This document shows, piece after piece, positions 1-7,133 of a stretch of 18,963 nucleotides of DNA. Numbering within the stretch: the first letter of the stretch is position 1; every line of letters begins with the position of its first letter. Source of the stretch: JOPF133 sp052144935. GTDB taxonomy: Bacteria; Acidobacteriota; Terriglobia; Bryobacterales; Bryobacteraceae. Location: assembly GCA_052144935.1 (NCBI GenBank), contig JBKQPR010000241.1, positions 1-18,963 on the forward strand, given 5' to 3'. The notes under the pieces were generated by a model, which saw nothing but the letters and a program-made list of their open reading frames with translations, was not told where the DNA came from and did no database searches. Position numbers and translations under genes: made by a program.

Positions 1-72
1 GCTGCAAAACGGGGTTATCCGGCCAATCCCGATGCCCGCGCACCGCTAACCCAAATCGACTCAACGAATTAG
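1..72 (+). CDS. Possible 3' end of an upstream gene (partial)
   Basis: Frame 1 is open from the window edge to a TAG at 70-72 and encodes about 23 residues ending in ...APLTQIDSTN. The reading is too short to recognise. Support is contextual: a strong inverted repeat that could terminate transcription begins 33 nt after the stop, and the next gene converges from the right. It could equally be a chance open frame. Confidence 0.3.
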   Translation, partial: AAKRGYPANPDARAPLTQIDSTN

Positions 73-104
73 GGGCGCGTGCACAGATTGGACCGGATAA
101 GCCC

Positions 105-182
105 ACAAAAACCGGCCAAACTGTTTGATTATAAGTCGCTTACGCTGAATATTTCGGTTCAAACAGTTTGGCCGGTTTTTGT
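105..182. terminator. Perfect 24-bp inverted repeat, likely bidirectional terminator
   Basis: Positions 105-128 and 159-182 are exact reverse complements (24 of 24) around a 30-nt loop. The left arm carries an A-run (107-111) and the right arm a T-run (176-180), so either strand gives a GC-containing stem followed by U residues. It lies between a possible gene ending at 72 and the convergent isomerase gene ending at 446, the expected place for a shared terminator. The loop holds a small TAAG-tcg-CTTA hairpin. A miniature transposable element is an alternative, but I see no flanking target-site duplication. Confidence 0.6.
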
Positions 183-445
183 TATCTTTTCGGAAACTCG
201 CCTGCCCTTCACAGTGAATCCGCTTTTCGGTCTCGGTGGGTCGGCGACAAGAGCCGTCCGCCCCGCCCCGTGCGTTAAGTGAACCGTAATGCAGCTAGCC
301 GGCAGTTAGCCGGGGCGCGAGCTACAGTGGGATCGCCCCCGGCATCCCGCGGGGACCTTTGCGTCAACCCGGTCGAGGTTGCCCGCGATCGATTTCCGAT
401 GAACCGGCCTGGCCCCGGGCACGCGGGCAGCGACGCCCCCGACTT
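183..445. other. Intergenic, no gene seen
   Basis: This stretch separates the inverted repeat from the stop codon of the isomerase-like gene. Short open frames here have no recognisable content and no convincing ribosome binding site. Confidence 0.5.
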
Positions 446-1810
446 TCAGGACCTCCGAGACCTGCCGCAGGAGTGCGGCGGCGATACGTACTCGATCCCG
501 GTAAAATCGCAGAACAGTTCCAGGTCGCGCTTCCAATCGCCGTAGACCAAGGCCAGGTGATGCTCCACCGCCTCCCGCATCATCGTGGCTAGAAACGCCC
601 GGGCGGAGGGCTCCGGCCGTACTGTCGCTACGCTTCCGCGCACGTCCTCTCCCGATGGGATCACCTCCCCGCCGGCGGCAAACAGCCTCAGCATACCGCC
701 GATCGGACGCATCAATTTGGCCACGGTGACGGCCCCCTCTTTGAACGGGAATTCCACCGTGGCGCCGGTCGCCGTGCGCATGTGCACTCGGAGGAGCGCC
801 TTTTCGGGACTGCCGGCCAGTGAAGGATCGGCCGCGCCGCAATGCGCCAGTTGGATGGCGTCTTCCTCGTCGAGATAACCGGTGATATCGAAGTTGAATG
901 CCGGGGCGCCAGCCAGCCTGCTCAACAGCCAGGTGGTGATGAGCGCCGTCACGTCCACTTCGCAGGTGTTCGGAATACCCTCCTGGGCCATCAGCGCGTG
1001 GGCCGCGCACGGCGTGATCCCATGATGGTCGCGAAGTTCGGGCCAGCAGCGAACGCAGTAGGCGTCCAGCCGGTTCGTCCGCACCATCTCCTGGATTGCC
1101 ACGTAGAGCCGAAGGTTGTCCGCCAGAGCCGCTTCGCTCACTTCCCTTCGGCCGCCGGTGGCCGCCATCAACCGCTCCGCCGCCCGCTCGGCCTCAGCGG
1201 GCGAGGCGGCTTGGGCCGCGCGCACCAGTTCGTCCAGTTCAAAGTGGACCGTGGTTACGCCCAGCGCCCTCTGAAGCTCGGTTTCGTCCACCGCCACATC
1301 GACCATGCCGGGGCACGGGTCGCCCACCACTCCCAACCTGGCGCGGCGCAGCGCCCTGGCTGCCGCTCCAGCCCCGGCCGCCCTGACCACCCGCTCAATG
1401 TTCGCTGCAGTCACGTTGCCGATCACATATGTGAATGGCTTTCCAGTCCTCCGGATATTCGAGCCGGATCCGGTAAGTCCGCTCATCGGGGACGGCATCG
1501 GAATATTCAGGTCCAGGTAGGGAAGGGCCCAAAGGAGCAAGGGAATGTCCCCAAGGCCGCGGGCCAGCGCCAGGGTGACATCTTCCGACACCCAGGAGCA
1601 AAAGAACAGCACCACGATATCGACCTCGCGCCCGGCCAAGTGCGCGGCGATCTCGACGGCGTCCGCGGGGGTTCGCGGAATCGCCGTCGCAATGACTTCG
1701 CTTCCGGACTTCCGCAACTCAGCAATGGCGTTCTCGCGCCAGGCTGTCACCGCCGGCAAATCGTACAGTGGATGGACACAGACAACGAATCCGATTCTCG
1801 CCCGATTCAT
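446..1810 (-). CDS. L-fucose/L-arabinose isomerase-like protein
   Basis: The 454-residue protein resembles the L-fucose isomerase fold family, metal-dependent aldose-ketose isomerases. The N-terminal half has the Rossmann-like layout of the family (IGFVVCVHPLYD at about 6-17, then VVLFFCSWVSEDV at about 67-79). The C-terminal half holds the region expected to bind metal: a Glu in NTCEVDVTAL (near 285-295), an Asp in FNFDITGY and a His in QLAHCG. The substrate cannot be read from sequence, since many relatives are annotated only as fucose isomerase-like. The protein probably acts in the cytosol on a sugar. The ATG at 1810 overlaps the stop of a small upstream frame as ATGA. The last ten residues (PPHSCGRSRRS) look like a non-conserved extension. 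No sugar transporter or kinase is adjacent. Confidence 0.8.
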   Translation of the reverse strand: MNRARIGFVVCVHPLYDLPAVTAWRENAIAELRKSGSEVIATAIPRTPADAVEIAAHLAGREVDIVVLFFCSWVSEDVTLALARGLGDIPLLLWALPYLDLNIPMPSPMSGLTGSGSNIRRTGKPFTYVIGNVTAANIERVVRAAGAGAAARALRRARLGVVGDPCPGMVDVAVDETELQRALGVTTVHFELDELVRAAQAASPAEAERAAERLMAATGGRREVSEAALADNLRLYVAIQEMVRTNRLDAYCVRCWPELRDHHGITPCAAHALMAQEGIPNTCEVDVTALITTWLLSRLAGAPAFNFDITGYLDEEDAIQLAHCGAADPSLAGSPEKALLRVHMRTATGATVEFPFKEGAVTVAKLMRPIGGMLRLFAAGGEVIPSGEDVRGSVATVRPEPSARAFLATMMREAVEHHLALVYGDWKRDLELFCDFTGIEYVSPPHSCGRSRRS

Positions 1811-2058
1811 CTGACTGCCCGTTCCCCTAACGGGAGAACCATAATATCCTGCCGTATTCGCGTAACATACAACGCTAGCACAGCCCCCACCAGGGCTGAA
1901 GCCGAAAGCAAGCCGCGCTGCTCCCCTCCGGCGGACGAAGGTGCTTGTGACGGTCGCGAGCCGGCATCGCTCTCCGGGCCTCCTAACGCGGGCCGAGCCA
2001 GTTCAGCGCCGGTCTCGGCCGGCGGGCGCCAGCCTCTCCTATCGCGACGCCACGCCAC
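1807..2058 (-). CDS. Possible small ORF coupled to the isomerase gene
   Basis: An 83-codon frame whose stop overlaps the isomerase start (ATGA at 1810-1807), which would permit translational coupling. Its C-terminal half has one membrane-like stretch (GLLSASALVGAVLALYVT) and ends DIMVLPLGERAVR; the N-terminal half is Arg/Pro/Ala-rich and unlike a normal protein. The same frame is open further upstream to 2421, interrupted by one stop at 2065-2067. I recognise no family. It may be a gene remnant or chance reading in high-GC DNA. Confidence 0.2.
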   Translation of the reverse strand: MAWRRDRRGWRPPAETGAELARPALGGPESDAGSRPSQAPSSAGGEQRGLLSASALVGAVLALYVTRIRQDIMVLPLGERAVR

Positions 2059-2386
2059 TGCCGGCTAGTGTGCATACTTCACACCTCTACGCGCGCCCGG
2101 CTGCTCTCGTGCGGCTGCGTCCAGGCGGCCCACCGCCGCCGAGAGCGTGGCGGCAGCCGGCATGATGTCGCCCCGCTGGCGGCTCTCTCCGGCCGGTTCG
2201 CTGTTCGAGCCGAATGCCCCGCCCCCGGTGTCCACTGGCTCGCCGCCGAGCTTGCCGTCCGCGGCGGGGCCATCTGCGCCTACGTCTTCAAGCCGTTCCA
2301 GCGAAAATGGAAAACGCAAACTGGTGCTGGCGATTGCGGACGGCGTTGAAATAGGAACGCCGAACCGGGAGGGTCCCGTTAGGGGA
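1823..2386. repeat. 564-bp segment bounded by 13-bp inverted repeats
   Basis: TCCCCTAACGGGA at 1823-1835 recurs as its exact reverse complement at 2374-2386. Each copy is also part of a local hairpin. The enclosed DNA carries no recognisable gene, so this could be a non-autonomous element. No target-site duplication is obvious, so coincidence of two similar hairpins remains possible. Confidence 0.3.
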
Positions 2387-2683
2387 CCTCGATCAATAAA
2401 AGGTTTCCAGGTATGGCTCACCGGTTATGGAGCTAGAATGGAGACGGAAGTTTCCTTTTCGGCTGCCAGGCGGAGGTTTCGGTATGGCACATGTCCTTCC
2501 GGTGCACTGTGACCGCCACGAGGAGTTTCCAGCCGCCTTGCTGGAACAGGCGCGTCCGGCTGTGAGACGCGCAGGTTGCTCCTCCTTTTCCCACTGCCTC
2601 GACGGAACCGTTACCCCTTGTCCGCCCGAAAGGATTGCCATTGGCGCCGCCGGGATGGCAAGACTCCTGGACGCGCCCCAGGC

Positions 2684-2695
2684 AAAAGGAGGTGA
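2684..2695 (+). promoter_or_regulatory. Strong ribosome binding site of the cytochrome gene
   Basis: AAAAGGAGGTGA is an almost perfect match to the anti-Shine-Dalgarno sequence and fixes the ATG at 2699 as the start. It follows immediately after a short CCTGG/CCAGG hairpin that could modulate access. Confidence 0.75.
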
Positions 2696-2698
2696 AGT

Positions 2699-3142
2699 AT
2701 GGAATCTCGTTCCAGGCTCCTGACTATCGCAGTGCTGGCAATGGTCAGCGCATCCTGCAACTCCGGGCGTCACTCGGCGGCGGCCTTTCGCCTGCCTCCG
2801 GATGGCGACGCGGATAGGGGCAAAGCGGCCTTTGTGACCCTGGGGTGCAACTCCTGCCACGAAGTATCCGGCGCGGACCTGCCACGGCCCACGGTGCAGC
2901 CACCCGTTCCGGTGGTGCTGGGAGGCGCGGTCGACTCGAGGTTGAGCGACGCTTACCTGGTGACGTCGATCATCTATCCGTCCTACGAGCTTGCTCCGTA
3001 TCCCAAGGACCAGATTACCAGCGGTGGCGAATCGCGGATGCCGCATTACGCCGACCGGCTGACGGTCCGCCAGTTGGCGGATATCGTCGCCTTTCTCCAG
3101 TCGCGCTATTTTGTTCCCCGGATGCCGGAGACGTTTCGCTGA
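2699..3142 (+). CDS. Exported small c-type cytochrome
   Basis: A 147-residue mono-heme cytochrome c. Residues 1-20 form a signal sequence (RLLTIAVLAMVSASC); Cys20 could be lipidated, but the Ser at -3 is atypical for a lipobox, so simple secretion is equally likely. The heme-attachment motif CNSCH is at 50-54 and the probable axial Met is M114 in ESRMPHYADRL. The C-terminal helix LADIVAFLQSRY is typical of class I cytochromes. The start is well supported by AGGAGGTGA at 2687-2695 just before the ATG. It acts outside the cytoplasmic membrane as an electron carrier. The polyferredoxin gene follows on the same strand, so the two may form a redox pair, though partners are not proven. Confidence 0.85.
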   Translation: MESRSRLLTIAVLAMVSASCNSGRHSAAAFRLPPDGDADRGKAAFVTLGCNSCHEVSGADLPRPTVQPPVPVVLGGAVDSRLSDAYLVTSIIYPSYELAPYPKDQITSGGESRMPHYADRLTVRQLADIVAFLQSRYFVPRMPETFR

Positions 3143-3313
3143 TTCTCTCGGGTGCCATGACCGCGGGATCCGGTGCGATTGGGACACCGCTTGCCGACGG
3201 ATGGTTTCCAAGCAAGGGTACTACGTCACGCGGTCCGGGACCTGGTGGCCGTGGCGAGGTTTGAAGGCTTGTTTCGCGGGCTTCGCAGTGGACAACCCGC
3301 ACGCAACCGCTCG

Positions 3314-5362
3314 ATGGCTTCGAAGGGGTTGACCCTGCGCAGGCTGCGCCGGCTGTCGCAGATCGTGTTCCTCGCACTATTTGCCCTCCACGTGTGCAAT
3401 ACCGAATACCGGGGATCTCTGGCTTCGGGCGGGGTGGAGACGCGGTTGCCATTTCCGGTGCGCCTGTTGCTTGACTTCGACCCCCTGATCGCAATATCCA
3501 ATGCCCTGGCCACGCGAGCCCTTTACCAGGGCTTGCTTTGGAGCCTGGCGATCCTCATCCCGACGCTGTTTCTCGGCCGATTCTTTTGCGGCTGGATGTG
3601 CCCACTGGGGACTTTGCACCACTTTTTCTCAAACGTCCGGTCGGAGAGGAAACGAGGCCGCCAGCTTATCGAATCGAACCGCTACCAGCGCTGGCAGACT
3701 CTCAAATACTATCTGCTGATTGCGTTGCTCGCCACCGCCTTGGGCGGCGGAGCGCTGGTTGGGATCATGGACCCGCTGGCGCTGTTCGTGCGTACGCTGG
3801 CCTTGTCGATCCATCCGGCGTTGAACTATGCGATGGCCGCGCTGCTGAACGTGTCCCTCATTCCCCGGCAGCCGCACTTCCGGCAGAGCTTTCCCCTCGG
3901 CCTGCTGTTTATCGCACTCCTGGCGCTGAACCTGCGCATTACGCGCTTCTGGTGCCGCGCGCTTTGCCCGCTGGGAGGGTTGCTGGGGATCGTCTCGCGC
4001 TGGTCCATCCTGGGGCTTGAGAAGCACGCCGGCCAATGCGGAGACTGCCACCGATGCCTGTTGCATTGCCAGGGCGGTGACGATCCGATTCCCGGCGCGC
4101 CGTGGCGCAAAGCCGAATGTCACCTCTGCATGAACTGTGTGGCCGATTGTCCGGAGGCGGCGATCGGATTCCGGCTTTTTCCGCGGACGGCCACCACTCG
4201 CGAGGACCTCGATCTCAAACGGCGGAGAATACTGACTAGCCTGGCGGTGGGCGCCGCCGCGCTGCCGCTCCTGCGGGCCAATACCAGTTTGGCCGCCGAG
4301 CCGGACGACCGGCTCATCCGGCCGCCGGCGGCACTGCCGGAAAAGGATTTTCTAGCACGCTGTGTCCGCTGCGGGGAGTGCATGAAGGTGTGCCCGAATA
4401 ACGCCCTACATCCCGCATTTACCGAAGCTGGGTGGGAAGGCATTTGGACTCCGGTGTTGGCGCCGAGTGTGGGATATTGCGAGCCTAGTTGCAGCCTCTG
4501 CGGTCAGGTGTGCCCCACCGGCGCGATCTGGGAGTTCACGGCAAAGGAGAAAGGCTGGGACGGAGGGCCCGCCGGGACGCCCTCCGGGGTGCCCTCTGGG
4601 GTGCCCTCTGGACCCGGAACGGACGCCCGCCCCATCCGCATCGGCACGGCTTTCTACGACCGCGGGCGCTGCTTGCCATGGGCCATGGCCACCGACTGCA
4701 TTGTGTGCGAGGAGTGGTGCCCGACCTCGCCGAAGGCCATTTATCTGCGAGCCGCCGAGGTCACCGATGCCGCCGGCGAGCGAAAGCAGGTTCGCCAGCC
4801 GTACATCGATCCCGAGCACTGCGTCGGCTGCGGCGCGTGCGAGTTTGCCTGCCCGGTGAAGGGCAGGCGCGCCGTTTACGTCACCAGCGCCGGTGAGAGC
4901 CGGTCGAAGACCAACCAGCTCCTGCTCCAGCGCACGGCCAAGCCCATCGCGTGGCTGCCGGAGACCGGCGATGCGCCGGGGTGGACGAAGTCGGGCGAAA
5001 CGCGCGTGTTTGAAGCTGCCGATCTCTGGAAATACGTGGATGGCGACGCCGAGCGGTATCTGCGGGCCGGTGTCCGCCGCACCCTCACGGCGAACTACCA
5101 CTATGGGGACACAGTGGAGGCCGTCGCGGACATCCACCTGATGGACGCGCCGCGGGGGGCTGCGTCGATCTTCGAATCCGAGCCGTCCGACGGAAGCCGG
5201 CCCGTGGCGCTCGGCGATGCGGGCAGGAGCTATGGCCAGAGCCTGACGTTTCACGAAGGCCCTTTCTTCGTTCGCCTGGTAGCTTATCAGGACACGCCGA
5301 GGACGGAGCGGGCGCTGGTAAGCCTGGGCAGGGCCATCGAGCGAAGGCTGGCGCGGGAATGA
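3314..5362 (+). CDS. NapH-type membrane polyferredoxin with DUF6599-like C-terminus
   Basis: A 682-residue iron-sulfur membrane protein. Several membrane helices lie in residues 10-225 with the NapH/CcoG-type paired motifs CGWMCP (92-97) and CRALCP (214-219). Ferredoxin-type [4Fe-4S] motifs follow: C242-C245-C248-C252, C269-C272-C275-C279, C350-C353-C356-C360, a C389-C393-C396-C400 set, C462-C465-C469 and C503-C506-C509-C513. A second hydrophobic, twin-arginine-like stretch (RRRILTSLAVGAAALPLL, 303-320) splits the membrane part from the soluble ferredoxin part, as if NapH-like and NapG-like proteins were fused. Residues 570-680 (DLWKYVDGDAERYL...) resemble DUF6599. The likely role is moving electrons between the quinone pool or cytosolic donors and an envelope acceptor. 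The chosen ATG precedes the first helix; a GTG at 3173 would add 47 residues and cannot be excluded, as no clear ribosome site marks either. Residues 420-434 are a low-complexity insert. Confidence 0.85.
   Translation: MASKGLTLRRLRRLSQIVFLALFALHVCNTEYRGSLASGGVETRLPFPVRLLLDFDPLIAISNALATRALYQGLLWSLAILIPTLFLGRFFCGWMCPLGTLHHFFSNVRSERKRGRQLIESNRYQRWQTLKYYLLIALLATALGGGALVGIMDPLALFVRTLALSIHPALNYAMAALLNVSLIPRQPHFRQSFPLGLLFIALLALNLRITRFWCRALCPLGGLLGIVSRWSILGLEKHAGQCGDCHRCLLHCQGGDDPIPGAPWRKAECHLCMNCVADCPEAAIGFRLFPRTATTREDLDLKRRRILTSLAVGAAALPLLRANTSLAAEPDDRLIRPPAALPEKDFLARCVRCGECMKVCPNNALHPAFTEAGWEGIWTPVLAPSVGYCEPSCSLCGQVCPTGAIWEFTAKEKGWDGGPAGTPSGVPSGVPSGPGTDARPIRIGTAFYDRGRCLPWAMATDCIVCEEWCPTSPKAIYLRAAEVTDAAGERKQVRQPYIDPEHCVGCGACEFACPVKGRRAVYVTSAGESRSKTNQLLLQRTAKPIAWLPETGDAPGWTKSGETRVFEAADLWKYVDGDAERYLRAGVRRTLTANYHYGDTVEAVADIHLMDAPRGAASIFESEPSDGSRPVALGDAGRSYGQSLTFHEGPFFVRLVAYQDTPRTERALVSLGRAIERRLARE
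4571..4617 (+). repeat. 12-bp tandem repeat inside the polyferredoxin gene
   Basis: About three units of GGGGTGCCCTCT in the coding frame give GTPSGVPSGVPSG in the linker between ferredoxin motifs. The same 12-bp unit recurs at 10622-10664 in an unrelated gene on the other strand. Confidence 0.7.
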
Positions 5363-5430
5363 CGCAGCCCTTTGTCCGTAACACCAGCGTCTTCGTCCAA
5401 GTGGCACACTACCGGAGCAGACATCGGCGC

Positions 5431-5677
5431 TTAGTAATCGGGCACTTCAAGTTGGAGGCCCTCGATCATCTGATAATGCTGAGCGGTACGACTGGGTACA
5501 GCGACAAGAAACCGTCAATCGTCGCAAGGTCCCGTTTGTCTCGGGCGCCGACGATGAGCTCCATGGCGGTTACCTGTGAAAGCGCCAAGGCTCCGCGAGA
5601 CGATCAACGTAATTGATGGCGCCTGCGTTACCCCGTGAAACGTCGATCAGGATATTGCTGTCGATCAAGAACGGCAT
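5431..5677 (-). pseudogene. vapC: Broken VapC (PIN-domain) toxin gene
   Basis: Translated in pieces on the minus strand. MPFLIDSNILIDVSRG... (from ATG 5677) is the N-terminus of a PIN-domain endoribonuclease with the first acidic residue D6. After ...LAEPW the frame breaks: restoring one G near 5585 (TGGCG to TGGGCG) continues as ALSQVTAMELIVGAR, containing the expected Glu, and on to FLSLYPVVPLS. The reading then jumps near 5480 directly to QHYQMIEGLQLEVPDY-stop, a typical VapC C-terminus, so roughly 50-60 residues with the later acidic catalytic residues appear deleted. It lies 25 nt downstream of the antitoxin gene in the usual antitoxin-toxin order. The protein should be non-functional as RNase. 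I am confident of the family and of the decay; one indel could be a sequencing error, but the internal deletion could not. Confidence 0.75.
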
Positions 5678-5702
5678 ATGATCATTTTGTGCACGGATGG
5701 AA

Positions 5703-5924
5703 TCAGCCGTGGAGTTCGCGGCGAAGGCGATTTATGTATTCGACACCGTCGGCCATGTCTTCACGATCTTTCCACATGCCGGCGAACGGCGAATCGCCAA
5801 TCGGGCGCAGCCTCCCCGCGGGCGTTTCCACGGGCACGTACACCTCGACAACCGTGCCCTCCTTGATCGGCACGGCGCGAAGGGGTCGGAAGACGCCGTT
5901 CTCGTATTTCGCGGGGATGGTCAT
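5703..5924 (-). CDS. vapB: VapB-type (DUF104/AF2212-like) antitoxin
   Basis: A 73-residue protein beginning MTIPAKYENGVFRPL and continuing to EGTVVEVYVP, the signature of DUF104 antitoxins that pair with PIN-domain toxins. The C-terminal part (FAGMWKDREDMADGVEYINRLRR) is the helical toxin-binding tail found in such VapB proteins. The start at 5924 is preferred over a longer frame to 6050, because the family begins at this Met and the upstream residues are Arg-rich and unlike the family. The partner toxin downstream is broken, so this is an orphan antitoxin that may persist as a DNA-binding repressor or because it neutralises toxins elsewhere. Homologues normally bind their own promoter. Confidence 0.8.
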   Translation of the reverse strand: MTIPAKYENGVFRPLRAVPIKEGTVVEVYVPVETPAGRLRPIGDSPFAGMWKDREDMADGVEYINRLRRELHG

Positions 5925-5936
5925 GCTTTTGTCCCC

Positions 5937-5966
5937 AGTATACTCTGCGGCGAACCCCACGTTCCA
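5937..5966 (-). promoter_or_regulatory. Candidate promoter of the vapB gene
   Basis: On the minus strand TATACT (5942-5937) lies 18 nt downstream of TGGAAC (5966-5961) and about 12 nt before the vapB ATG. The -10 is strong, the -35 moderate. Confidence 0.4.
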
Positions 5967-6154
5967 GGCGTTTCTCGATTGCAGGAAATGGCGCCGTCGC
6001 CGCCGGACCAGCCCGGCATCTTGCAGCAATGCGTGCAACGCCGGCGCCACACGCCTTTGGGGGCGGTCCTATGAACCCCTGGCTCCGATCCGCGGATAGT
6101 GATATAAAGGAATCGGAATACCTGAAATAGTCGAGGCCTCCCAGGGCAAGAGCT

Positions 6155-7132
6155 ATGCGCATCGGCCCACAACACGGCATCACCCGCCGGGGTCTCCTCG
6201 AAGCCGGCCTGGCCAGCGCCTTGGTAGCCAAAGCGGCCGCTCCCGAGAAGTCCAAAGTGGTCATCGCGCGCGATCCGGCTCTCCGCGCCGCGGGAAACTC
6301 CCCCGATTCCGGGCGGGTGCTGAAGCTGCTCGATCGCGCCCTGCAGTCGTTCTACGGCGGCGATTCCCCGATGGATGCCTGGAAGAAAGTGGTGCGGCCC
6401 GGCGAAGTAGTCGGCCTGAAAGTGAACTGCCTGTCCGGCCGAGGCGCCGCTACCAGCCCGGTGCTGGTGGAGGCCATCTGCGAGCGCCTGCAGCAAGCCG
6501 GAATCCCGCAGAAGGACATCGTGATCTGGGACCGCCTGAACTCCGACCTGGAAAGCGCCGGTTACCGGGTGGCCTCCCGCAAGGATCGAATTCGTTGCAT
6601 CGGCAACGATACCGCCGGCTACGGCACGGAACTGGCGGTCTATGGAAGCGCGGGCAGCCTGCTCGCGAGTACGCTGACACGCACCTGCGATGCCGTGATC
6701 AACTTGCCCGTGCTCAAGGACCACGGCATCGTGGGTGTGACGCTGGCGCTGAAAAACCTGTTCGGCGCGATTCACAATCCGAATAAGTACCACATCAATA
6801 CGGGCGACCCCTACGTCGCGGACGTCAATATGTTCGAGCCGATTCGGCGTAAGGTGCGGCTGACTATCTGCGATGGCCTGACGGCCCAGTATGAAGGCGG
6901 ACCGTCCTACATGCCGCAATGGTCGTGGCCGTACAACGGCCTGATCGTGGCGCGCGACCCGGTGGCGCTGGACTACACAGGCTGGCAGATCCTGGAGCGA
7001 AAGCGGGCGGAAAAGGGGATGAAGCCGCTACGGGAGCTGCACCGCGAGCCGCTCTACATCGCCACCGCGGCGGATGCCAGCCACCGGCTCGGGACCAACG
7101 ATCCCAAGCTGATCGATCTTCTGGAGGTGTGA
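6155..7132 (+). CDS. Tat-type DUF362 protein
   Basis: A 325-residue DUF362 protein, a family of unknown activity often found with iron-sulfur proteins. The N-terminus GITRRGLLEAGLASALVAKAAA (R11-R12) reads as a twin-arginine signal. The core has GEVVGLKVNC (84-92), a nucleotide-binding-like strand DIVIWDRLNSD (121-131) and the family's most conserved stretch VINLPVLKDHG followed by VTLALKNLFGAI (181-206). No ferredoxin domain is fused here; polyferredoxin is encoded separately upstream. It opens a tight operon: the next ATG begins 2 nt after this stop. The upstream region shows TATAAA at 6103-6108 but no good -35. A related gene lies at 12206. Function and substrate are unknown. Confidence 0.85.
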   Translation: MRIGPQHGITRRGLLEAGLASALVAKAAAPEKSKVVIARDPALRAAGNSPDSGRVLKLLDRALQSFYGGDSPMDAWKKVVRPGEVVGLKVNCLSGRGAATSPVLVEAICERLQQAGIPQKDIVIWDRLNSDLESAGYRVASRKDRIRCIGNDTAGYGTELAVYGSAGSLLASTLTRTCDAVINLPVLKDHGIVGVTLALKNLFGAIHNPNKYHINTGDPYVADVNMFEPIRRKVRLTICDGLTAQYEGGPSYMPQWSWPYNGLIVARDPVALDYTGWQILERKRAEKGMKPLRELHREPLYIATAADASHRLGTNDPKLIDLLEV

Positions 7133-7133
7133 C

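Larger units (their letters stand above)
1811..2698. other. Long region without a confident gene
   Basis: Roughly 890 nt with no recognisable protein. Structures visible: hairpin CCCGTT/AACGGG at 1818-1834; CGGCGTT/AACGCCG at 2341-2362; GGTCCC/GGGACC at 2372-2388; TTCCAGC/GCTGGAA at 2527-2546; CGCGTC/GACGCG at 2551-2571; CCTGG/CCAGG near 2667-2682. A frame at 2427-2723 (98 codons) runs into the cytochrome gene but has no ribosome site and no recognised domain. Confidence 0.5.

Noticed and set aside
2441..2700. Possible cobalamin riboswitch before the cytochrome gene (CACTGTGACCG and a box-like CCTGG stretch)
   Set aside because: The conserved core elements are missing or in the wrong orientation, so the resemblance is partial.
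2393..3211. 272-codon minus-strand frame over the cytochrome gene
   Set aside because: It lies antisense to a clear cytochrome c with heme motif and strong ribosome site, and has no recognisable domain.
4406..5407. 333-codon minus-strand frame
   Set aside because: It is antisense to the ferredoxin-rich part of the polyferredoxin gene and has no domain of its own.
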